From positions 65,431 to 70,899 of the forward strand of contig PBMM01000024.1 of NCBI GenBank assembly GCA_002723635.1: a stretch of 5,469 bases of DNA, written 5' to 3'. The notes beneath the pieces were generated by a model. The model was given only the letters and a program-made list of their open reading frames with translations. It was not told the origin of the DNA and searched no databases. Positions 1 through 5,469 of this stretch are shown here, one piece after another. The position numbers and the translations under genes are program-made. Source of the DNA: Methanobacteriota archaeon. GTDB lineage: Archaea; Thermoplasmatota; Poseidoniia; Poseidoniales; Poseidoniaceae. Positions within the stretch are counted from its first letter, which is position 1; each line of letters opens with the position of its first letter.

Positions 1-50
1 GTTGAGCGGACGCGCGAACGCAACGCACTCAACCTCGCTTCACGGTCCAT
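1..50 (-). CDS. Possible N-terminal fragment of a gene leaving the window
   Basis: On the minus strand an ATG at 50-48 opens a frame that reads MDREARLSALRSRVRS and stays open to the window edge. A GTG at 59-57 in the same frame is an alternative start, and an in-frame TAG at 65-63 closes the frame upstream. The charged, Leu/Arg/Ala-rich start resembles the beginning of a cytoplasmic helical protein and uses codons like those of the neighbouring genes (TTG, GCG, CGC). It would lie about 60 bp after the M28 stop on the same strand, so it could be co-transcribed with it. No clear TATA box or canonical ribosome-binding site precedes it; GGAAG just upstream of the ATG is weak. Seventeen codons are too few to name a family, and the frame may be open by chance. 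Confidence 0.33.
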   Translation of the reverse strand, partial: MDREARLSALRSRVRS

Positions 51-70
51 GTCTTCCACACCCTACGCCA

Positions 71-85
71 CGGCATGCCGATGCC
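71..85. repeat. Short palindrome / inverted repeat after the M28 gene
   Basis: CGGCATGCCG (71-80) is a perfect 10-bp palindrome. GGCAT (72-76) can also pair with ATGCC (81-85) across a 4-nt loop. It lies between the M28 stop codon and the possible left-edge gene. It could be a weak 3'-end hairpin for the M28 transcript or an operator-like site. No T-run follows it on the minus strand, so a terminator is not supported. Confidence 0.3.
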
Positions 86-111
86 TATGACCCTTCGTCC
101 CTTTGCGTCGT

Positions 112-1305
112 TTACGCCTCGTCCCACGACCACGTTGTTGAAGCGGGAGGAGGTCGAAGACGGCGCAACGCAATGATGGCTACGATGCTGATGCTCGCGA
201 GGCCTATCACGAAGGCCCAACCCAGCATCAAAAGGCCGAGTGGACCTGCGAAAGTGATGGGTTGAGGTTCAATGGTGGGCGGTTCTTCGATTGGGTCTTC
301 TGGAGTCACGGCTTCCATCCAGGCCCCTGACCTGAGGCCCAATTCGACCAAACGCGCCACGGTTTCGAGGCTTTCAGCACTGACTTTGTCCGGGGTGTCC
401 TGCAGCGAATGCCAGTACCCGTCGTCCAATTTGGTTACGTTGGGCCCGTAGCGGTGGTCGATGATGACCATCGCCGGGATTTCCACGGCGTTGATGTTCA
501 GGTGATCATCGCCGATCCATGCCCTGACGTCTGGTTGGTACACGTCACGGTTCGTCGTTCCCGCGCATCCATACTGCCCAGAAACAAGGCCCATGGCTTC
601 GGAAAGTGGCCTCATGACGTTGTTGAGGGCGGGGTGATTTGACGTGATGTTACCAAGGTCAAGCGAGGCGTCACCGACCATGTCGAGCAGGACAAATCCT
701 GCAAGGTGTTCGCGTTCTGCCTCGCTGAGATTGTCCGCCCATCGCCTGCTGCCTTCGAGTTCCGGGACCGGGCCTTGGTCTTCTGCATCGAACATGACGA
801 CAACAACGGCGTGATCCAAGTTCATGGTTGGAATCAGGTGCATCAACTCCTCGACCGCAGCCACCCCGCTTGCGCCGTCGTTCGCTCCAGGAATTGGTGT
901 ACTCCGATTTGCTTCGTCGGCTTCGCGGTCGGCCATGTGACGGGAATCGTAGTGGGCGCCGAATCCCAAGGCGAGATCAGTGGACAGGTCCGCTTCTGGC
1001 GGATACATCGCCACCAAGTTGGTCAGCCCAGTGTTGCCGTAGGGGTGGGCGTCACGGGTGAACGACCACGAGGTGTGCCGTTCTTCGAGCCCGGTCAGCA
1101 AGGCTTCCGATGCGTTGCTGCCCGGCAGGCGCGGCCCCAAGCCAACCTGCCATGCGACGGATGCGTTGGCCCGTTCACCGTCGGCTTCAAGGGTAGGAAT
1201 CAGGGAACAAAATTGGTCCGAGGCTTGACCTTCCGCAGAGGCGTGCGTCCAAGGCACGGTCAGGAGGATGATGCACACCAACCACAGACGTCCACGGGGG
1301 CGCAT
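112..1305 (-). CDS. Secreted, membrane-anchored M28-family zinc peptidase / glutaminyl-cyclase-like protein
   Basis: This is a complete 397-residue protein. Residues 1-24 form a Sec signal peptide: an RPRGR n-region, a hydrophobic core, and a likely cut near HASA-EG. The M28 fold follows with its motifs in order: AHYDS (H118, D120), GANDGASG (D143), FDAEDQG (E175 general base, D176 metal ligand), LLDMVGD (D209), IGDDH (D266-H268) and YWHSLQDTPDKVS (W298, H299). The full two-zinc set of aminopeptidases (H118, D143, D176, D209, H299) is present. The GSRRWA, DDH and WH features also resemble glutaminyl cyclases, so the reaction is either release of N-terminal residues or N-terminal pyroglutamate formation. 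An acidic Pro-rich linker (334-349) leads to a membrane segment at about 353-380, then RRLR as the inner-face stop. Six N-x-S/T sequons (47, 64, 133, 192, 219, 289) fit an exported, possibly glycosylated protein. No other start codon occurs between this ATG and the in-frame upstream TAA (1332-1330). It is divergent from the large peptidase gene. Confidence 0.9.
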   Translation of the reverse strand: MRPRGRLWLVCIILLTVPWTHASAEGQASDQFCSLIPTLEADGERANASVAWQVGLGPRLPGSNASEALLTGLEERHTSWSFTRDAHPYGNTGLTNLVAMYPPEADLSTDLALGFGAHYDSRHMADREADEANRSTPIPGANDGASGVAAVEELMHLIPTMNLDHAVVVVMFDAEDQGPVPELEGSRRWADNLSEAEREHLAGFVLLDMVGDASLDLGNITSNHPALNNVMRPLSEAMGLVSGQYGCAGTTNRDVYQPDVRAWIGDDHLNINAVEIPAMVIIDHRYGPNVTKLDDGYWHSLQDTPDKVSAESLETVARLVELGLRSGAWMEAVTPEDPIEEPPTIEPQPITFAGPLGLLMLGWAFVIGLASISIVAIIALRRLRPPPASTTWSWDEA

Positions 1306-1315
1306 CGGCGATGCG
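1301..1315. repeat. 15-bp dyad overlapping the M28 start codon
   Basis: CGCATCG (1301-1307) and CGATGCG (1309-1315) are perfect inverted arms around a single central base. The M28 start codon (CAT at 1303-1305 on the plus strand) lies inside the left arm. The predicted M28 transcription start, inferred from the TATA-like box, also falls within the dyad. The position suits an operator that would block initiation. If transcription started further upstream, the same sequence could instead fold into an mRNA hairpin hiding the start codon. The symmetry is directly visible; the function is inferred. Confidence 0.4.
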
Positions 1316-1328
1316 TCGTCAGCCCACG

Positions 1329-1336
1329 CTTAAATA
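1329..1336. promoter_or_regulatory. Archaeal TATA-like box, possibly shared by the divergent genes
   Basis: CTTAAATA on the plus strand reads TATTTAAG on the minus strand, so it is nearly symmetrical and could serve either gene. Its centre lies about 27 bp upstream of the M28 ATG. Archaeal TATA boxes usually sit about 25-27 bp before the transcription start, so M28 mRNA would be leaderless or nearly so. This fits the absence of any Shine-Dalgarno sequence before that ATG. For the plus-strand gene the same box would give a leader of about 34 nt. The plus-strand orientation matches the YTTAWA consensus slightly better. A CCCCGGGG palindrome (1337-1344) directly abuts it and occupies the BRE position for minus-strand transcription. 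Confidence 0.5.
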
Positions 1337-1387
1337 CCCCGGGGCGCGAGATAAGAACGGACTCGCAGTAAAGCGTTTCTTGGTGTT

Positions 1388-1393
1388 GAGAGG
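1388..1393 (+). promoter_or_regulatory. Purine-rich GAGAGG abutting the start codon (atypical RBS)
   Basis: GAGAGG touches the ATG of the large peptidase gene with no spacer. Functional Shine-Dalgarno sequences normally stand about 5-8 nt away, so this probably does not act as one. A weak AT-richer stretch (AGTAAAG, near 1368-1373) lies about 25 bp before the ATG and could support a leaderless start instead of the box at 1329-1336. Neither choice is firm. Confidence 0.2.
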
Positions 1394-4300
1394 ATGTCTG
1401 AACCCTGCTCCAATCGTGGCCTCACCTCCTTGCTCCTTGTGAGTCTCATGGTCTTGGCTCCGCTGACCGGTTTTGCCGCGGCTTCTCCGGGCGAGGAAAC
1501 GGCCGAACCGTCGAGGGATGTTGCACTGCCGTCTCACCTGATCGAAGTGGCCTCCCTTGACGACTTCACCGAAGATTTGGCCCGCCCCTACTTGCTCATC
1601 GATGAGTCAGAGCCTGTGATGTCCGCGACCCCGTACCTGCGCCAGCAGTGGGTGGAAGCCGACCGTCCGGGTCTCGTCCAAGCCACCGGAACGTCGGGCC
1701 GCGCGTGCACTCAGCACGTCCAGGGTGACACCTTGAACGTCCCCACCTCAGGCGGCTCGATTTCCGTCACGGTCGCCAAGACCACCGGGAGCGTGGCCTT
1801 CCTCGTTCAAACCGGACGGACGCTGAGTTCGACGGTCCTGCAAAACTTGGCCAGCACGTGGGACCAAACCATCTACCCGACCTTGACCACCTACTACGGG
1901 AAGGACTACGGCGACGGGCGCGGCATTGCGCCCCCTGACGTTGACAACAACTGTCAGGTGCAGGTCATCATCTACGACATCGACGGTCAATACAACATCG
2001 GCGGCTACTTCGCCCCGAGCTTTGCCTCACAAGGCGAGATGGTCTTCGTGGACTACGCGGACGTGACCCTGACGTGGGGCCGCTCCATCATCGCCCACGA
2101 ACTGCAGCACTTGTTGCACAACGCCTTGGATCCCTACGAGAACTTGTACATTGACGAGGGTAACGCTGACGTTGCGATTTACCTCTGCTTTGGTGCGGAC
2201 AGCACCTTGACAGGACACGTGAACGGCTGGACCCAGAGCAGCGACCTCTCCGTGCGCTGGTGGAACCAACGCAACGCAGACTACGGGGCCGGTTTCATGC
2301 TGATGATGTACCTCGTGGACCACCTTGGCGGCGGTCCCGCCATGCGCCAATTGGTGCAAGACGGTGCCACCGGTGGAAGCGGAATCACCAACCTCGCAAC
2401 GGCTCCAGCCAACGGACAAGGGGGTTTGGTGGGTACCACCATGGACCAAATTTTCGCCAATTTTTCCATCGCCGCGACGTTGGACTCAGACCAGGGCATC
2501 TACGGATACTCCAACCTCCAACTCAACCCCGCGTGCTCGGGCGGTTCCTTTTGTCGCGCTCAGCCCGCGGCCACGAACAACGACTGGTCCACACCGTACA
2601 GCACCACGGGGCACACCATGGAGGGCTGGGGCATTCGTTCGTTCAAACTCACTCCGGGTGCCTCATCCCCGGCACCCTTGACGCTCCGCGTGACCGGTGA
2701 TCGAGCAGACTTCGACGGCGTTGTGGTGACACAAGCGGCCTCAGATGGATTGTTGAGCGTCAGCGACCTGACGTTCAGCAATTCACAAGCCACGGCGCTG
2801 GTCCCAGGATTCGGAAACCTGACCGATGAGGTGTGGGTAATCGTTTGGCTTGCAAGCAGCATTGGTGATTGCGACTACACGAGTTGTGGGCCAACCTATC
2901 CGACGGGAACCATCGACCTTGAAGCGGCCCGCATCACGGCTCCTGCGACCATTGATACGGGGAACGTCACCACCTCTGACCGAGACGGTGACGGGCTCGA
3001 CGACACCGTTGAATTGGAGTTCGACGTCCTTTCCAACGCCTTCTTCGAAGACCTCGACGTTGAGGTCGCGGTCCGGGACAGCACCGGAGCAATCGTGGAT
3101 CGGCTTGGCGCTCGAGTGGAGGCCGGAGGTGGGCAACCTGTGACCACCTCGGTCTTCTTCACCCCGAACGCTGACGGGCAATACTCGTTTGAGTTCACCA
3201 TGGAGGACTTGCTTGGGAACAAAGTGGACGAGACCACCAGCGCTCCTTTGACAGTGGCCAACATGCGCCCGGTATCCAACGGTTCTGTGTCCACCAACCT
3301 CACCCTGAGTTGGAACGACGTTGCGTTCAGCGGCGACGGATTTGACGCATGGGGCCTGTCCTTGGTCAACAATACGTTGCCCTACCTCGACCCGCCGGTC
3401 GCCTACGCGTGGGACTTTGGTGACAACCAAACAAGTGGATTGAAGTCACCCGTTCGAGGCTACCAAGAGATTGGCCTCTACAACGTGACTTTGCAGGTAA
3501 AAGACGTCGGTGGGCTTTGGTCAAACGTCGATGTGCTGCCGATTGAAGTGATCGACAACACCGAACCGATTCCAATCATCACCATCAACAATCAGGTGGT
3601 TGGAGATGCCATCAGCGTGATGGTCGACCAACGCATCCTGTTTTCCGCAGGACGCACGACGGACAACGTTCCCACGAGTTTCCTCAATTACACGTGGGAA
3701 TGGGGCGACGGTGCGGTTGACGAAGGCTTTGGCTTGTTCAGCGCTAACCACGTGTGGACGGATATCGACGGTCAAAACGAGACGTTCACGTTGTTGCTGA
3801 GCGTTTCCGACGGCATCAACGTCGGGACAAAAACCGTTGACGTCGTGGTCAACAACCGCCTTCCAGTTCAGATTGAAGCCGGGCCGATCATGACGGTGAC
3901 GCAAACCCCCACCGTGATGCCCCTTGTCTTCGAGGACCAAGACGGGACCATCGAATCATGGAGCTGGTCCTTCCCAGGTGGCGTCTACCTTGGGCAAGGC
4001 CCGGTGGACCGTGACAGCGACTTCAATTCCGTGATCGCCACGAGCGCCGTGCCCGTGGTCGCATGGGAGCGAGCAGGGACCTACACCATCGACGTGACCG
4101 TTGTCGACGACGACGGAGGTACGTCCATCGCGACCTTGGAGGTCATCGTCGAAAACCAGCGACCAACGGCGACGTTCAGCGTCCGCGAGGCGTCTTCAAG
4201 CGAGACGTTGGACCTTCTCACCGGTGAAATTCAGCCCGATGTGCCGTACGTCTTCAACGCAAGGGACAGCACCGACCCAGACGGTTTGGTGGGGGACCAG

Positions 4301-5469
4301 AACGATTTGACGTTCAACTGGACCTTCCCCGACGGATCCAACTCCACGGAGGTCCAACCAAGGTTCACCTTCGCAACGCCGGGCACGCAGAGCGTCACCC
4401 TGGTCGTCACGGACGTGGACGGCGCGCAAAGCGCCCCAAGGACGGTGACCTTCGACGTCATCAACCCCGTGCCCTTGATTGAAGTCCGTATCGTTGAAGC
4501 TTGGCTGAACGGGAGCCTTGTCGATGTCACGACGCCGTTTGCCGGGGATGCTGGTTCGGTGGTCCTCAAGCGCACCTTTGCGGACGACGGCTCTACCCAC
4601 GCCTCACCCGGGACCTTGCTCTACTTCGATTCGGACGGCACCCGCGACGGCGACGCACGTTTCGAGGGCCGGCTAGTGCCTTTGGAGACCGGCTCTGAGG
4701 ATTGGAATGGATTGGTCGAATACGTCTGGGATTTCGGCGACGGTTCTGCCCTTTCAAACACGCCTTCTCCATGGCACGCCTATGCCGTGCCGGGGAACTA
4801 CACCATCACCCTCACCGTGCGCGATGCTCACCTGACTGGTGACGTCACGCGTGCTCAATTCACCGTCGTGGTGGATGCTCCGCCTGAGGTGATCCTCATC
4901 GACGTCCCAGAGGAGTTCATCGCGGGAGTAAACGCGATTATCGATGCGGAAGTGACCTTCGCTGAATTGGACGCAGACGGCTCACTGTGCCGAGACGAGG
5001 ACGTCAACGACGGGTCCATGGAAGACTGCGACACCCTCCTCGAGCAGGAGATCACGGTCCTCTGGGAACTCGATCTTGAAGCGGATGCCGACGGCGATGG
5101 CGTGTTGGACAACGATTGGGTCGGTCCCGTTCGCGAAGACACCTACCGTGTGGCTGCGCTCTACGAGGAAGCCGGTCGGCGAAGCATTCGCCTCGAAGCC
5201 TGTGACGCGCTGAATCAGTGCGCAGTGATGGACATGGAAATTGACGTCTCTCCAGAAAGCGTGCTCCCGCCGTCCCTCTCAGAATTCTCGCGCGAGGACT
5301 GGAGCGCTTGGATGCGCGGCATTGGAGCTGATGCTGCGGTCTTCCTCGGGCTGGTCATCGCTGCGCTTGTGTTGGGTTACCTGGTGATGCGGGCGCCGAC
5401 CGAAGACGAAGAAGCGGCGACCAAGGACGCCGAAGCCTACACGGATGTGGAGCGCATCGAAGTTGACGG
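1394..5469 (+). CDS. Giant secreted M30-like (gluzincin) metallopeptidase with PKD array and C-terminal membrane anchor; 3' end outside the window
   Basis: The frame is open for 1358 codons and is cut by the window edge, probably near its natural end. The ATG is the only start codon after an in-frame TAA (1352-1354) and begins a signal peptide (R8, hydrophobic 11-27, likely cut near FAAA-SP, residue 30). A propeptide-like region follows to about 115. The peptidase domain (about 130-375) has HELQH (H235, E236, H239) and DEGNAD (E255) as third zinc ligand, the HExxH...E pattern of gluzincins. A later stretch, MDQIFANFSIAATLD (350-364) then YGYSNL, fits M30/hyicolysin-type enzymes. A beta-rich region (about 415-515), a Ca-type loop (529-537) and another beta-sandwich (538-620) come next. 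PKD-type domains cover about 620-1160 and a degenerate Ig-like domain about 1163-1288. A membrane helix (about 1313-1332), then R1333 and an acidic tail, place the bulk outside the cell. The expected role is hydrolysis of extracellular proteins; substrate unknown. An M6-type assignment is less likely because HExxHxxGxxD is absent. Confidence 0.88.
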   Translation, partial: MSEPCSNRGLTSLLLVSLMVLAPLTGFAAASPGEETAEPSRDVALPSHLIEVASLDDFTEDLARPYLLIDESEPVMSATPYLRQQWVEADRPGLVQATGTSGRACTQHVQGDTLNVPTSGGSISVTVAKTTGSVAFLVQTGRTLSSTVLQNLASTWDQTIYPTLTTYYGKDYGDGRGIAPPDVDNNCQVQVIIYDIDGQYNIGGYFAPSFASQGEMVFVDYADVTLTWGRSIIAHELQHLLHNALDPYENLYIDEGNADVAIYLCFGADSTLTGHVNGWTQSSDLSVRWWNQRNADYGAGFMLMMYLVDHLGGGPAMRQLVQDGATGGSGITNLATAPANGQGGLVGTTMDQIFANFSIAATLDSDQGIYGYSNLQLNPACSGGSFCRAQPAATNNDWSTPYSTTGHTMEGWGIRSFKLTPGASSPAPLTLRVTGDRADFDGVVVTQAASDGLLSVSDLTFSNSQATALVPGFGNLTDEVWVIVWLASSIGDCDYTSCGPTYPTGTIDLEAARITAPATIDTGNVTTSDRDGDGLDDTVELEFDVLSNAFFEDLDVEVAVRDSTGAIVDRLGARVEAGGGQPVTTSVFFTPNADGQYSFEFTMEDLLGNKVDETTSAPLTVANMRPVSNGSVSTNLTLSWNDVAFSGDGFDAWGLSLVNNTLPYLDPPVAYAWDFGDNQTSGLKSPVRGYQEIGLYNVTLQVKDVGGLWSNVDVLPIEVIDNTEPIPIITINNQVVGDAISVMVDQRILFSAGRTTDNVPTSFLNYTWEWGDGAVDEGFGLFSANHVWTDIDGQNETFTLLLSVSDGINVGTKTVDVVVNNRLPVQIEAGPIMTVTQTPTVMPLVFEDQDGTIESWSWSFPGGVYLGQGPVDRDSDFNSVIATSAVPVVAWERAGTYTIDVTVVDDDGGTSIATLEVIVENQRPTATFSVREASSSETLDLLTGEIQPDVPYVFNARDSTDPDGLVGDQNDLTFNWTFPDGSNSTEVQPRFTFATPGTQSVTLVVTDVDGAQSAPRTVTFDVINPVPLIEVRIVEAWLNGSLVDVTTPFAGDAGSVVLKRTFADDGSTHASPGTLLYFDSDGTRDGDARFEGRLVPLETGSEDWNGLVEYVWDFGDGSALSNTPSPWHAYAVPGNYTITLTVRDAHLTGDVTRAQFTVVVDAPPEVILIDVPEEFIAGVNAIIDAEVTFAELDADGSLCRDEDVNDGSMEDCDTLLEQEITVLWELDLEADADGDGVLDNDWVGPVREDTYRVAALYEEAGRRSIRLEACDALNQCAVMDMEIDVSPESVLPPSLSEFSREDWSAWMRGIGADAAVFLGLVIAALVLGYLVMRAPTEDEEAATKDAEAYTDVERIEVD
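3251..4873 (+). repeat. Region encoding about five tandem PKD-type Ig-like domains
   Basis: This marks protein-level repeats inside the large peptidase. Each unit of about 95-135 residues has a central Trp motif, then a G-x-Y/F-x-V/I-T-L-x-V-x-D strand. The centres are YAWDFGDN (671), YTWEWGDG (766), SWSFPGG (857), FNWTFPDG (974) and YVWDFGDG (1110). The paired later strands include GLYNVTLQVKD, ETFTLLLSVSD, GTYTIDVTVVD, GTQSVTLVVTD and GNYTITLTVRD. PKD domains in secreted enzymes usually act as spacers or bind proteins and polysaccharides. The copies are diverged, with no obvious DNA-level repeat. Units three and four lack the full WDFGDG motif, and the fifth has a long insertion before its motif (about 1037-1109). 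Confidence 0.82.

Noticed and set aside
1..90. C-terminal tail of a plus-strand gene ending with TGA at 88-90
   Set aside because: The frame is open from the edge, but its 29 residues end in a Cys/Arg-rich stretch with no recognisable character. Chance openness is as likely, so it is not annotated.
2..265. Plus-strand frame of 87 codons at the left edge
   Set aside because: Most of it is antisense to the C-terminal membrane segment and tail of the M28 protein, and its His/Pro/Arg-rich sequence looks non-coding.
706..1371. Plus-strand open frame of 221 codons opposite the M28 gene
   Set aside because: It is antisense to a gene with a complete set of M28 motifs. Its translation has no recognisable domain and is rich in Arg, Gly and Val, as expected for a shadow frame in GC-rich DNA.
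1394..1450. Lipoprotein signal, because of Cys5
   Set aside because: Cys5 lies before the hydrophobic core, not after it, and no lipobox follows the core. The end near FAAA-SP looks like a normal signal peptidase I site.
2096..2158. M6 (immune inhibitor A) peptidase assignment
   Set aside because: M6 enzymes have HExxHxxGxxD, with the third ligand close by. Here HELQH is followed by a Glu 16 residues later in DEGNAD, which fits gluzincins of the M30 type better.
2783..3430. Minus-strand open frame of 215 codons
   Set aside because: It lies wholly antisense to the continuous large peptidase frame and shows no domain-like pattern. The plus frame across it keeps its beta-sandwich and PKD motifs.
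1394..5469. Frameshift or pseudogene in the long gene
   Set aside because: I translated the full frame codon by codon and found no internal stop. Domain motifs stay in the same frame from the signal peptide to the membrane helix.

Overview
The window looks archaeal and most resembles a marine planktonic euryarchaeon of the Marine Group II / Poseidoniales kind. This assignment is an inference. It rests on a moderately GC-rich, tightly packed layout, an archaeal TATA-like element placed as for leaderless transcription, and two secreted peptidases that each end in a single membrane anchor with a short cytoplasmic tail. One of these carries a long run of PKD (polycystic kidney disease-type Ig-like) domains. 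No rRNA, marker gene or database comparison is available to confirm it.

Layout. At the left edge (1-59, minus strand) there may be the first codons of a gene leaving the window; this is weakly supported. From 1305 down to 112 on the minus strand lies a complete 397-residue M28-family zinc peptidase / glutaminyl-cyclase-like protein with a signal peptide and a C-terminal membrane segment. An 88-bp intergenic region (1306-1393) follows, holding a near-symmetrical TATA-like box, a CCCCGGGG palindrome, and most of a 15-bp dyad that overlaps the M28 start codon. From 1394 to the right edge runs one uninterrupted plus-strand reading frame of more than 1358 codons. It encodes a giant secreted gluzincin metallopeptidase (M30/hyicolysin-like, HELQH plus a downstream Glu), then beta-sandwich domains, about five PKD domains, a sixth degenerate Ig-like domain, a transmembrane helix and an acidic tail cut by the window end.

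How the genes may work together. The two genes diverge from one small promoter region, and both products are predicted to sit on the outer face of the membrane. The plausible picture is a cell-surface protein-scavenging pair: a large endopeptidase that holds and cuts proteins or particles, and an M28 enzyme that trims the resulting peptides or modifies their N-termini. The localisation and catalytic motifs are visible in the sequence; the cooperation and any co-regulation are inferred. I see no mobile element, CRISPR array, RNA gene or clearly new defence-like system. No stretch longer than 300 bases lacks a gene.
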